Positions 1 through 7,948 of a stretch of 64,000 nt of DNA are shown here, one piece after another. The stretch is from positions 124,001 through 188,000 of the forward strand of contig CAVXZL010000008.1 of assembly GCA_963766345.1 (NCBI GenBank), read 5' to 3'. The notes below the pieces were generated by a model. It worked only from the letters and a program-made list of their open reading frames with translations, did not search any database and was not told where the DNA came from. The position numbers were made by a program, and so were the translations under genes. This DNA is from DASVFB01 sp963766345. Its GTDB lineage: Bacteria > Actinomycetota > Thermoleophilia > Gaiellales > Gaiellaceae. Position 1 is the first letter of the stretch. Each line of letters begins with the position of its first letter.

Positions 1-1509
1 CTGGACGTGGTTACCGACCGTCTTGGCAGAGATGCGGAGATGGTCGGCGATCTCCTGGTTGGACTTGCCGCGCACGAGCACGAGCAGGATTTCCAACTCG
101 CGCCGGGTGAGACCGGACGGCAGCTCGCTGCGTCGCTGCGGTACCCGGTGGCCGGCGGCGGCGAGCACGGCGTCGACGGCCTCGGCGTCGAGGCGTCCCT
201 CTCCGGCCTCTCGTATGAGCTCGGCCTCGGACGCCGGCGCATCGAGAGCCGGCCTGTACGGCCGCGGCTCGCGCATCGCCGCGTAGCAGTCGGCGGCGGC
301 GAGGATGCGGGCTGGTTGATCGAGGCCCGGCCCGCGTGTGCCGCGGTGGTAGCCGGAGCCGTCGAGCCGCTCATGGTGTGAGCCGGCCAGGATCCCGATC
401 GGAGCGAGCTCCTGCGACTGTGCGAAGGCGCGTTCGGTGAAGTGAGGGTGGAGTCGCACCCGTTCCCACTCTCCGAAGCTGAGCCGGCCGGGTTTCTCCC
501 AGATCGCGTTCGACACGCCGACGCGGCCGAGGTCGTTCGCGAGCGCGGCGCGCCGAACGACTGTTACGGAGGCTGCCGGTAGTCCCTGCCGCCAGGCGGC
601 GGCCTCGGCGAGATCGGCGACGGCCGTCGAGTGCTCACGCAGCCACGGCGACTTGAGGCCGGTGAGTGCGGCGATCGCCGTGAAGGCGGCGTCGACCTTC
701 TCCCCTCCGATCCAGAGCTGCGGGAACGGCTCGATCTCGAGCGCCTGCGCCCACATTCGCGTCTCGTCCAGCCCGGCGAGGAGCTCGCCGAAGCTCCCTC
801 GAGCGAGCTCGGCGAGCCGGGGCTCGTACGCGGCACCCGCGCGACGTTCTATGACTCGCCGTGCGTCTTCGGGGCCGGCGGCCGAGAGGAAGAGAGAGAT
901 GTCGCGTGCGACGTGCAAGAGACGCATCGGCAGCGGGATCGCGTCGCCGCGGGCGTCCGGGAACCCGCGTCCGTCCCAGCGTGCGAAGACGTACTCCAGC
1001 GCTGCCTGGATGCTCGAGCTGAGGTCGAGCCACCCCGCGAACCGCTGCGCCACCTCGCACATCGTCGCGAACGCAGCGTGGGCCCGCGGGCCGGCGTTGG
1101 CGATCGCGTCCTCGATCAGCGCGGCGCGCACCTCCGGAGGGCGACCCGCCCCGACATGAGCCCGGTAGAAGGCAAGGACCTCCGCCGGGTTGGCCGGGTC
1201 GATGAGGTAGAACGCGGCTCGGTGCGCGATGTCGTCGCCGTAGAGCAGCGTCGCCTCGTGCCCGTTCGACGTGCACCCCGAAGCGTGGAGGAGCGCGACG
1301 TAGTACGTGTCGGCGAGCTCGAATGCCGACGCTCCGGCGAGCTCGCCGAGGCGGACGGCGAGCACGGCGGTGCGCAGTGCGTGCTCGAGCGGTTGCCCGG
1401 TGCCCAGATCAGTTGCGAGAGAGAGTGCACCGACCACCTCCGCAACACGGATCGGCCGCTCGGCTGAGGGCACAACTGCTGCCTGCGTTTCGGGGTCCTG
1501 CGTCGCCAC
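1..1509 (-). CDS. HD-domain regulator with C-terminal LuxR-type HTH (partial, runs off left edge)
   Basis: About 503 residues are visible from a GTG at 1509; the C-terminus lies beyond position 1. The N-terminal third has HD-like features (a segment reading SNGHEATLLYGDD near residue 80). A second HD/HD-GYP-like domain lies at about 285-400, with LREHSTAVADLAE and then GSHHERLDGSGYH. The last visible 30 residues are a LuxR/NarL helix-turn-helix (TRRELEILVLVRGKSNQEIA, then ISAKTVGNHVQ). HD-GYP domains hydrolyse cyclic di-GMP in known families and the HTH binds DNA, so a ligand- or nucleotide-responsive regulator is inferred. Whether the metal-binding residues suffice for catalysis cannot be judged by eye. 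The gene stands alone, with tRNA-Gly 82 bases upstream. Confidence 0.85.
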   Translation of the reverse strand, partial: MATQDPETQAAVVPSAERPIRVAEVVGALSLATDLGTGQPLEHALRTAVLAVRLGELAGASAFELADTYYVALLHASGCTSNGHEATLLYGDDIAHRAAFYLIDPANPAEVLAFYRAHVGAGRPPEVRAALIEDAIANAGPRAHAAFATMCEVAQRFAGWLDLSSSIQAALEYVFARWDGRGFPDARGDAIPLPMRLLHVARDISLFLSAAGPEDARRVIERRAGAAYEPRLAELARGSFGELLAGLDETRMWAQALEIEPFPQLWIGGEKVDAAFTAIAALTGLKSPWLREHSTAVADLAEAAAWRQGLPAASVTVVRRAALANDLGRVGVSNAIWEKPGRLSFGEWERVRLHPHFTERAFAQSQELAPIGILAGSHHERLDGSGYHRGTRGPGLDQPARILAAADCYAAMREPRPYRPALDAPASEAELIREAGEGRLDAEAVDAVLAAAGHRVPQRRSELPSGLTRRELEILLVLVRGKSNQEIADHLRISAKTVGNHVQ

Positions 1510-1590
1510 GTCAAAGACCCTAATCCGCTTCCGTCGCAGAGACGAACCGGGCAAAGCGGAGCCACGGTCTTCGGGCTCCCGCTGAGAGAG

Positions 1591-1663
1591 AGCGGACGAC
1601 GAGGCTCGAACTCGCGACCCTCAGCTTGGGAAGCTGATGCTCTACCAACTGAGCTACGTCCGC
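1591..1663 (-). tRNA. tRNA-Gly (anticodon CCC)
   Basis: Reading the minus strand, the acceptor GCGGACG pairs with CGTCCGC. The D arm (AGCTC...GAGC), the anticodon arm with loop TTCCCAA and the T arm with GTTCGAG all form. The anticodon CCC reads GGG. The gene-encoded 3' end continues CTC, so CCA must be added after transcription. Confidence 0.95.
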
Positions 1664-1708
1664 GTGGCGGTATCTTAGCCCGGCATCTCGCCGGTCTAGG
1701 GTTCACAC

Positions 1709-2392
1709 ATCGAGCACGTCGCCGACGGCATCTACCGGCTCGGGAGCCGCTGGGTCAACTGGTACCTCGTCGAAGAGGACGGCGAGCTCGCGGTCATTGA
1801 CACGGGCTATCCCGGCTACTTCGAGCAGCTCGAGATGGGTCTGGCAGAGAGAGGTCGCAGCGTCGCGGACGTCGGTGCCGTCGTCATCACGCACGCGCAC
1901 GCAGACCATCTCGGCTCGGCCGCACGCCTGCACGAAGAGAGCGGCGCGCGCGTGCTTGTGCATGCGGCCGACGCGGACGTCGTGCGCACAGGAGGGCCGA
2001 AGCCGCCGCCGAGCTTCTTCGCGGACGCGTGGCGTCCTCGCTTCGCGCGTTACCTGCTTCACGCCGCCGGGACCGGCGGCAAGCGAATCAAGGGCGTGCC
2101 GGCGGTCGGGACCTTCGCCGACGGCGACGTGCTCGATGTCGCGGGTCGGCCGCGCGTCCTGCACACGCCTGGTCACACGCCCGGACACTGTGCGCTGCTG
2201 CTCGAGGATCGCGGCGTGCTGTTCAGCGGCGACGCACTCGTGACGCTCGACACCGTCACTGGAGCCACCGGCCCGCGGCTGATCCGCTGGAACGACGACG
2301 CGGACGAGGCCGCCGCGTCGTACGAGCGACTCCGCGCGCTCGACGTGCCGCTCGTGCTGCCCGGCCACGGCGCGCCGTGGCGCCGCCGCTAG
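1709..2392 (+). CDS. Metallo-beta-lactamase-fold hydrolase
   Basis: The protein carries the metal-binding motif THAHADH, a later HTPGHTPGH histidine and the GDAL aspartate, the normal order for glyoxalase II-like metallo-beta-lactamase-fold enzymes, so a two-metal hydrolase is expected. Its substrate is unknown. The first ATG in frame is at 1835, but the 42 codons before it encode the family's N-terminal strands (HVADGIYRLG, then ELAVIDTGYPG). No ATG, GTG, TTG or CTG occurs between the in-frame stop at 1697-1699 and 1835. I therefore place the start at the ATC at 1709, which is tentative; 1835 is the canonical alternative and would remove the first strands. The end overlaps the convergent HIT gene by 4 bases. 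Confidence 0.8.
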   Translation: MEHVADGIYRLGSRWVNWYLVEEDGELAVIDTGYPGYFEQLEMGLAERGRSVADVGAVVITHAHADHLGSAARLHEESGARVLVHAADADVVRTGGPKPPPSFFADAWRPRFARYLLHAAGTGGKRIKGVPAVGTFADGDVLDVAGRPRVLHTPGHTPGHCALLLEDRGVLFSGDALVTLDTVTGATGPRLIRWNDDADEAAASYERLRALDVPLVLPGHGAPWRRR

Positions 2393-2856
2393 CGCGGCCA
2401 GGCTTCGCGCAGACGCCGTGCCGTTTCGAGCAGGTGCTCGGGCAGCACCTTCACGTCCGCGAGCACCGGCATGAAGTTCGTGTCGCCGGCCCAGCGCGGG
2501 ACGACGTGCTGGTGGACGTGGTCGAGGATCCCCGCCCCGGCGATCCGGCCGAGGTTCCACCCGAGGTTGAAGCCCTGCGGCGCGTAGACCTGCGCGAGCG
2601 CGCCGATCGCCTGCGACGCGAGCGAGTGGATCTCGACCGCCTCGTCGCGATCGAGAGACATGAAGTCGCCCGTGTGCCGAGCGGGCGCGACCATCAGGTG
2701 CCCCGACGAGTACGGGAACTTGTTCAGCAGCACGAGCGCCCGCTCGCCGCGATGTACGAGCAGTTGCTCGTCGGCTTCGCAGAAGATGCACGCGCCGTCC
2801 TCGTCCGCCTTCGCGATGTACTCGAGACGCCACGGCGCCCACAGCGGCTTCGTCAC
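2389..2856 (-). CDS. HIT family nucleotide hydrolase/transferase (Ap4A-type)
   Basis: A 155-residue protein starting at GTG (VTKPLWAPWRLEYI). It has the actinobacterial HIT signature: WAPWR near the N-terminus, a CxxC-like CIFCEA segment, and the catalytic histidine triad HVHQHVVPRW at about residues 104-113. Related proteins are Ap4A phosphorylases or hydrolases that cleave dinucleoside polyphosphates through a histidine nucleophile. Length matches the family. Which dinucleotide is used cannot be read from sequence. It is convergent with the metallo-beta-lactamase-fold gene. Confidence 0.9.
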   Translation of the reverse strand: MTKPLWAPWRLEYIAKADEDGACIFCEADEQLLVHRGERALVLLNKFPYSSGHLMVAPARHTGDFMSLDRDEAVEIHSLASQAIGALAQVYAPQGFNLGWNLGRIAGAGILDHVHQHVVPRWAGDTNFMPVLADVKVLPEHLLETARRLREAWPR

Positions 2857-2899
2857 AGCGGCGCTTGTACCACATAGCCTCCGGCGCCATGGCCGACGC

Positions 2900-3290
2900 G
2901 CAGCCGATCGCGGCTCCCTGCTCGCGGCGCTACCACGCGGCGAATACGAGCGGGACACGCGAATGCATTCGGCTTCCACATCGAGCAGGCCGGCTTCGCA
3001 CGCTGGAGCGCCGTCGTGTGGAGGTCGCACCTCGTCACGCTGCAGCGCGCCGCGTACAAGACGGCGAAGCACTGCTACCTCTTCGGGATCCCGACGCGTT
3101 TCCTCGACGCGCGTGCGCTCGTCGCGGGAGAGCCGGGCATCACGACCACGTGGAGTGCACCAAGGCGTTCGGCGGCGACCACACCGATCCGGGGCCGATG
3201 TGGCCGCGGCGCCTGTTCATGACGCTCGTGCGCCGCTACTTCGACGAGATCGTCACGCAGAGCGAAGGCATCACGCCGGTTCGACCGTGA
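2900..3290 (+). pseudogene. Decayed N-acetylmuramoyl-L-alanine amidase (amidase_2) remnant
   Basis: Two reading frames together encode an amidase-like C-terminal half. One runs from about 2974 (AFGFHIEQAGFARW) to LVAGEPGIT; a single-base shift near 3150 joins it to HVECTKAFGGDHTDPGPMWP and then RRYFDEIV before TGA at 3288-3290. The GITxHxxxxKAFG and HTDPGP elements are typical of Zn-dependent peptidoglycan amidases of the T7-lysozyme/PGRP fold. I see no start codon or signal peptide upstream, so the 5' part is missing or unrecognisable. The assignment to this family is by eye. It overlaps the next, opposite-strand gene by 20 bases. Confidence 0.55.
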
Positions 3291-3507
3291 AGACGCCGCG
3301 AAAGCCCAGCGCCCGCAGGTGCTGGTGGATCTCCGTGTCGACGTCGAGGATCCGCGCGATGCCGCCGTTGCCGGGGACGATCTCGTCGCCTGCGATCCAG
3401 TCGTCGCTCGCCGTGACGAAGCTCGGCGGCTCGTACGGCTGGTCGTCCGGCGAGATGAGGATGAAGCGAAACACGTCTTCATCGTCGTCACTGCACGGGT
3501 CTCCCAT
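3271..3507 (-). CDS. Small hypothetical protein
   Basis: 78 residues from ATG at 3507, beginning MGDPCSDDDEDVFRFI. The protein is acidic, has no membrane segment, and has an aliphatic C-terminal half (EIHQHLRALGFRGVFTVEPA). I do not recognise it. Codon use is like the neighbours, with strong G/C preference at third positions, which supports real coding. No function is proposed. Confidence 0.5.
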   Translation of the reverse strand: MGDPCSDDDEDVFRFILISPDDQPYEPPSFVTASDDWIAGDEIVPGNGGIARILDVDTEIHQHLRALGFRGVFTVEPA

Positions 3508-3696
3508 GGAGACCCAGATGGGTCAATTGGTAGGAGGGTTTGGCGTAACGTCGCTCGTTGCCGGGCCCCCGAAGGTCGTTCCGAGGCGAGGACGCAGGGA
3601 GCGCCGATAGCTGTCTTCTATCGGCGCGACTGAGGACGCTGCCTCGAGGCGACCAGCGCGGCTCGGCGACTCAGCCGATGTTTCGTCAAACACTCA

Positions 3697-4689
3697 CTAC
3701 AGCCAGCGCTTCAATCGGAAGAAGCCGAGCATGCCCACGATCGTCGCGACCATCACGCCGACGATCACCCAGAACGCAGCGTGGGTGCCGTAGCCCGGGA
3801 AGTCGACGTTCATGCCGAAGATGCCCGAGATCAGCGTCAGCGGCAGGAGCACGACGCTGAAGATCGTGAGGATCTGCAGGATGCGGTTCACGCGGTGCGT
3901 GATCACCGACTCGTTCGTCTGCTCGAGCGCCTCGACGACCTCCTTGTAGTTGTCGAGCAGGTCCCAGATCCGCTCGGCGGCGTCGACGATGTCGTCGAAG
4001 TAGAGCTCGAGCTCCTCGGGCAGGAACCGCTCGACGTGCCGCTCGAGCAGGCGCAGCGTCGACCGCTCGGGCTTGATGATCTTGCGGTAGCTGATGATCT
4101 CCTGCTTGACGTTCGAGATGTCGCGAACGACCTCCGACGACAGCCCCTCGAACATGTCGTCCTCGATGACGTCGAGCTTGTGGCCGATCTTGTCGAGGAT
4201 CGGGAAGCAGTAGTCGAAGAGGTCGTCGAGCACCTCGTAGAGCAGGCGACCCGATCCCTTCGAGAAGAGTTGCGCGCGCAGCTCCTCGTCCTCGCTGCAG
4301 CGGCGGAAGAGCCGGGTCACCGGCAGCAGCTCGACGGCCGGGAGCGTCACGAGGTAGTCCGGGCCGAGGAACACGTCGAGCTCGGCCGCGTTCAGGCGGC
4401 CGATCGAGCTGTCGTATACCGGGAAGTGGAGGACGATGAAGAGGTACCCGTCGTCCTGGTAGTCGTCGACCTTCGGCCTCTGACGCTTGGACAACACATC
4501 TTCAACGTCGAGCGCGTGCCAGCCGAATCGCTCCGCGAGCTCCTCGGCCTCGTTCTTCGACGGCGCGTCGAGGTGGATCCACGTGAGGCCGCCGGCCTCG
4601 AGCTCGCTCAGACGCCTGCGCTCGGCGGGCGTCGAGACGGCTACGTCACGCGGGCGGCGCGGGCTGCGGATGCGGGGCAGGCTCGGCAT
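3697..4689 (-). CDS. corA: CorA family magnesium/cobalt channel
   Basis: 330 residues from ATG at 4689, the usual CorA length. The N-terminal two thirds form the soluble funnel (WIHLDAPSKNEAEELAERFG, then LDVFLGPDYLVTLP). Two C-terminal membrane helices follow at about 265-287 and 300-322. The diagnostic GMN loop is present as FGMNVDFPG near residue 291, and the protein ends in a basic tail (RLKRWL). CorA proteins form pentameric divalent-cation channels in the cytoplasmic membrane, mainly for Mg2+. The frame remains open upstream of 4689, but that extension is low-complexity and I leave it out. It stands alone. Confidence 0.93.
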   Translation of the reverse strand: MPSLPRIRSPRRPRDVAVSTPAERRRLSELEAGGLTWIHLDAPSKNEAEELAERFGWHALDVEDVLSKRQRPKVDDYQDDGYLFIVLHFPVYDSSIGRLNAAELDVFLGPDYLVTLPAVELLPVTRLFRRCSEDEELRAQLFSKGSGRLLYEVLDDLFDYCFPILDKIGHKLDVIEDDMFEGLSSEVVRDISNVKQEIISYRKIIKPERSTLRLLERHVERFLPEELELYFDDIVDAAERIWDLLDNYKEVVEALEQTNESVITHRVNRILQILTIFSVVLLPLTLISGIFGMNVDFPGYGTHAAFWVIVGVMVATIVGMLGFFRLKRWL

Positions 4690-4753
4690 CGGGACTGAGA
4701 GGGTCGTCGCTCGTTGCCATGTCCACCATGTTCGCCATCCTACCCCCGCATCC

Positions 4754-6007
4754 TCACAAGCCAACCTCCACCGGCTCGACCCGCACCGGCGCGCGCGCGA
4801 CCGAGCGGGGGAGGTGCCGCTCGAGCGCGAGCGCGGCGCCGGCGGCAACGAGGTTCAGCGCCGCGGCGACGGGCCAGAGCAGGTTCGGCGCGTGCTGGAG
4901 CGCGAAGCCGCCGACCGCCGGCCCGATGATCCAGCCGACCTGCCACGACTGGCTGCCGAACGCCATGTAGCGCCCGACGAGCGCGGGCGGCGCGAGGTCT
5001 GCGGTCAGCGGGCCGTGGACGATCCCGTGGAGGCACTCGCCGATCCCGAACGCGATCACGGCGATGCCCATCAGCAGGAACGCGCTCGTCGCGTCGAACC
5101 AGACGCCTGCGATCCCGATCAGGAGCATCGTCCCCGCCCAGATCACCCCCATCAGCGCGAGCGCGCGCATGCGGCTGCGCCCTTCGCCGAGCTTCGCGAT
5201 CGGCAGCTGCGCGAGCACGACGACGATCGAGTTGACCATCCAGAGGAGGCCGATCTCGCGCTCGTTCACGCCGGCGTAGTTCTTCGCGTAGGGCGGGAGC
5301 AACTCGACGATCACCGCCATCCCGATCGTTATGAACGCGGCGTTCAGCACGACGTAGCGCATGAACGGCCCGTCCCTCACGACGTCGGCGTAGCGGCCGC
5401 GCTGCTTCTCGCTTCCCCACATCGGAGACGGCAGCGTCGCCGTGACGATCGCGTAGCCGACGAACGTCACCGCGTCGAGGAGGAAGAGCACCGTGAACGA
5501 GCTCGGGTGCGCGACACTTGCGATGAGGCCGCCGACGAAGCCGCCGAGCGCGACGCCGAGGTTCATCGTCAGGCGCTGGATGGCGAACGCCGAGTGGCGC
5601 ATGGTCGGCGGCGCGAGGCCGGTCAGCATGCTCGACTGACTCGGCCAGAACGAGCCGCTGCCCGAGCCGAGGAGGACGTTGAGCGCGAACGCCTCCCAGA
5701 CGTTGTCGATGAGCGGGAAGAGGGAGATCGCGACGGCCATGACGACGAGCGCGCCGATGAGCACGCGCTTCGGCCCGACCCGGTCCGAGAGGGAGCCGGC
5801 GACGAAGCCGGAGAAGAGCGCCGCCGCGGAGTTGACCGCCGCCGCAAGCCCCGCGAGGCCGAGCGGGATCCCGCGCACGTTGTGCAGGTAGATGATCAGG
5901 AAGGGGAGGACGATCCCGTTCCCGAACGCGTTCGTCAGCCCGCCGACCTGGAGGATCCAGACCGGCCGCGGCAGGTCTGGGTTCAGGCTGCGGAGGTAGG
6001 CGCGCAC
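4754..6007 (-). CDS. Major facilitator superfamily transporter
   Basis: 417 residues with about twelve hydrophobic helices in two sets of six. The MFS loop 2-3 signature appears as GSLSDRVGPKRVLIG near residues 70-84. The start is GTG at 6007 (VRAYLRSLNPDLPRPVW); the open frame continues upstream but that part is not membrane-like. The protein resembles drug-efflux or permease-like MFS members with substrate unassigned. It is expected to be a proton- or gradient-driven carrier in the cytoplasmic membrane. It is transcribed in the same direction as corA with 64 bases between them. Confidence 0.9.
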   Translation of the reverse strand: MRAYLRSLNPDLPRPVWILQVGGLTNAFGNGIVLPFLIIYLHNVRGIPLGLAGLAAAVNSAAALFSGFVAGSLSDRVGPKRVLIGALVVMAVAISLFPLIDNVWEAFALNVLLGSGSGSFWPSQSSMLTGLAPPTMRHSAFAIQRLTMNLGVALGGFVGGLIASVAHPSSFTVLFLLDAVTFVGYAIVTATLPSPMWGSEKQRGRYADVVRDGPFMRYVVLNAAFITIGMAVIVELLPPYAKNYAGVNEREIGLLWMVNSIVVVLAQLPIAKLGEGRSRMRALALMGVIWAGTMLLIGIAGVWFDATSAFLLMGIAVIAFGIGECLHGIVHGPLTADLAPPALVGRYMAFGSQSWQVGWIIGPAVGGFALQHAPNLLWPVAAALNLVAAGAALALERHLPRSVARAPVRVEPVEVGL

Positions 6008-6038
6008 GTCCGCAAGTCTGCCGTGACACGATTGTTTG

Positions 6039-6290
6039 CTAGGCCGCTGCGGGCGAACCGAGCTCGACGTACACGCCCGGGCCGGACGGTTCGGGGAGAG
6101 GATCGCCGTCCTCGGCGACCCCGATGAGGTGCACGGCAATCGCCTCGCGGATCCTCCGCTCGGTCTCCTCGATTGTGTCTCCGGTCGCTGCGCAACCTGG
6201 AAGCTCGGGCGACCACGCCGAGTAGTTGGTCGGCGGCCCACCCTCGATGAGCACGAGGTAACGGTTGGCGAGTGCGGTGTAGGTGTTCAT
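6039..6290 (-). CDS. HicB-like antitoxin / HicB-fold protein
   Basis: 83 residues from ATG at 6290. It has the HicB partial RNase H-like fold signature: YLVLIEGG, WSPELPGCAATGDTIEETER, then REAIAVHLIG. In HicAB modules the partner HicA is a small RNA-binding toxin with a GSHR/H motif. No HicA is visible in either strand next to this gene, so it is an orphan or a stand-alone HicB-fold protein. No DNA-binding helix-turn-helix or ribbon-helix-helix follows the fold. Confidence 0.75.
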   Translation of the reverse strand: MNTYTALANRYLVLIEGGPPTNYSAWSPELPGCAATGDTIEETERRIREAIAVHLIGVAEDGDPLPEPSGPGVYVELGSPAAA

Positions 6291-6406
6291 CTGAGGCCTG
6301 GCGGTCGAAGGATGCTCGCTCCCGTCTTCGGGTGCAAATCGTCCGAGGGAGTGTGCGACGCCCGCATAGGCCGTAGCCTCCGAGGTGCTCGCAACAATCG
6401 GCGACC

Positions 6407-6481
6407 GTGAGCGTGCGCCTCGCATCGGGCGGCAAGCCGACGCAGCTCGAGCGGATCAGCCTGCCGTTTCAGACCGTCGAG
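6407..6481 (+). pseudogene. Possible N-terminal fragment of a site-specific DNA methyltransferase
   Basis: About 25 codons from GTG 6407 contain GKPTQLERISLPFQTVE, which from memory resembles the start of a family of site-specific DNA methyltransferases. The similarity stops abruptly and the frame then runs through the antisense strand of the MarR gene. If correct, it is a short remnant next to an orphan HicB-like gene. The call rests on one motif only. Confidence 0.3.
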
Positions 6482-6950
6482 CGCTGTTGCTACGAACGGG
6501 CGGTTTATCCCGACTGCTCAGCTCCTCGTCGATGGCGTCGCGTAGCGCGCCGAGCGCATCCGTCAGCGATGCGACATGGTCGTGGCCGAGCCGCGCCTCG
6601 ACCGCTTCGGCGTAGTCGCGGAAGACCGGCCGTGCCTCGTCGAGCAGCCGCCGGCCCTCGGGCGTCAGGCCGATGAGAAAGGAGCGGCCGTCGTCTGGAT
6701 TGGGCACCCGCTCCGCGTGCCCGCGCCCCTCGAGGCGCTTCACGCGGAAGATCACGGTCGAGAGCGGCATGAGCAGGTACTCCGCAAGCCCGGTCGGCGT
6801 CAACGGCCCGTCGGCGCCGATCGTCACGTAGAACGGATAGTCCTCGGCGGGGAGCTCGACGTCGCCGAGCGCGTGTTCGAGCAGGCGCTTGCGCTTCTGG
6901 TGCGCCCAGAAGACCTCGAACAGAACTGTTGGTGGACCGGTGCGAGCCAC
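6456..6950 (-). CDS. MarR family transcriptional regulator
   Basis: 164 residues from ATG at 6950. A winged helix-turn-helix occupies the middle: LTPTGLAEYLLMPLSTVIFR as the recognition region, then the wing RGHAERVPNPDDGRSFLIGL and GRRLLDEARPVF. MarR proteins are ligand-responsive dimeric repressors. Here the 40-base gap to the divergent beta-propeller gene holds two palindromes with TGCAA/TTGCA half-sites, one almost touching each start codon. Repression of itself and its neighbour is therefore the natural inference. The effector is unknown. Confidence 0.9.
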   Translation of the reverse strand: MARTGPPTVLFEVFWAHQKRKRLLEHALGDVELPAEDYPFYVTIGADGPLTPTGLAEYLLMPLSTVIFRVKRLEGRGHAERVPNPDDGRSFLIGLTPEGRRLLDEARPVFRDYAEAVEARLGHDHVASLTDALGALRDAIDEELSSRDKPPVRSNSARRSETAG

Positions 6951-6953
6951 TAA

Positions 6954-6998
6954 TGCAATCTTGCACTACTTTTGCTACAACCTTGCACTAATGCAAGG
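6954..6998. promoter_or_regulatory. Two palindromic operators in the marR/beta-propeller gap
   Basis: Site 1 is TGCAA-TC-TTGCA at 6954-6965, three bases from the MarR ATG. Site 2 is CCTTGCA-CTAA-TGCAAGG at 6981-6998, a perfect 7-base inverted repeat that contains the ATG (6991-6993) of the beta-propeller gene. The half-sites match each other but the spacing differs (2 versus 4). Autoregulation by the adjacent MarR protein is inferred. Confidence 0.7.
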
Positions 6999-7920
6999 GA
7001 GACGCGGCAAGTATGGACTGACCCTCCTCGCGCTCGCAGCAGCGGGCGCGACCGCCGTCTGTGCCGCGGCCGCGCCGGCGCCGCTCACGCCGATCGCCAC
7101 GGTCGAGGTGGGCGCGCAGGCCGGGATGGTGCTCTCCGCCGCCGGCTCGATCTGGTCGACCGACTTTGCCCTCGGTCGCGTCGTCCGGATCGACCCGGCG
7201 ACGAACACGGTCACGCACAGGACCGCGTTCGCATCGCGGCCGTTCGGCATGGCCTACGGCGCCGGCAGCCTGTGGGTAGCCGACCGCTCGATCAACACGC
7301 TCGGGCGGATCGACCCGCGCACGGGCAAGGTCCTGAAAAAGATCCGCATCGGCTCCAACACGTACGGCGCGACGTTCGCGGCCGGCAGCGTCTGGGTGAC
7401 GAGCGAGCTCGACGGCACCGTCCGCCGCATCAGCCCGAAGAAGAACAGGGTGACGGCCACGATCAAGGCCGGCATAACGCCGAACGGCGTCGTCTTCGCG
7501 TTCGGCTCGCTGTGGGTGGCCGATCTCGGCGGCAGCAAGCTGTTCAAGATCAACGTCAGGACCAACAAGGTCGTGAAGCGGATCTCGCTCGCCAAGGTGG
7601 ACTGGATCACGCCGTCGCCCGACTCGCTCTGGGTCTCGAGCGAGAGCGGCCGCGTCTTCCGCGTCAATCCCGCGACGGGTGCGGTCACTGCGCGTGTGGA
7701 CGTCGGCGCGAACCCGCTCGGGTCGGCGTGGATCAACGGCGAGCTCTGGGTGCCGAACATCGACGACGGAACGATCTCGATCGTCGATCCGGCGAAGAAC
7801 GAGGTGCGCTCGACGCTCGCCGCGGGCAAGGGGCCGCTCTCGATCGCGTCGGCAGCCGGCGACGTCTGGATCTCGGTCTCGGACGCGGGCCAGATCTGGA
7901 GGGTGCGCGCCGTTCAATAA
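6991..7920 (+). CDS. Secreted beta-propeller protein (YVTN / Vgb-like repeats)
   Basis: 309 residues. Residues 1-30 form a signal peptide: basic RRGKYG, hydrophobic LTLLALAAAGATAV, then an AAAAPAP cleavage region. The rest is built from about six repeats of some 42 residues with the pattern G(S/A)xWVxxxxxxxVxRIxPxT, for example GSLWVADRSINTLGRIDPRT, as in virginiamycin B lyase-like and YVTN seven-bladed propellers. The catalytic histidines of Vgb are not evident, so it is probably a binding or scaffold protein outside the membrane. The ATG at 6991 lies inside a palindromic operator and no Shine-Dalgarno sequence is visible, which suggests a leaderless or very short 5' end. Confidence 0.85.
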   Translation: MQGRRGKYGLTLLALAAAGATAVCAAAAPAPLTPIATVEVGAQAGMVLSAAGSIWSTDFALGRVVRIDPATNTVTHRTAFASRPFGMAYGAGSLWVADRSINTLGRIDPRTGKVLKKIRIGSNTYGATFAAGSVWVTSELDGTVRRISPKKNRVTATIKAGITPNGVVFAFGSLWVADLGGSKLFKINVRTNKVVKRISLAKVDWITPSPDSLWVSSESGRVFRVNPATGAVTARVDVGANPLGSAWINGELWVPNIDDGTISIVDPAKNEVRSTLAAGKGPLSIASAAGDVWISVSDAGQIWRVRAVQ

Positions 7921-7948
7921 CGCGCGCAACTGAGCTACCGTCTGCCGC

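Noticed and set aside
4487..6127. 546-codon plus-strand frame over corA and the MFS gene
   Set aside because: Antisense shadow with low-complexity Arg/Asp content; the minus strand encodes clear CorA and MFS proteins.
6291..6440. hicA toxin upstream of the HicB-like gene
   Set aside because: No frame on either strand shows the GSHR/H-containing HicA pattern.
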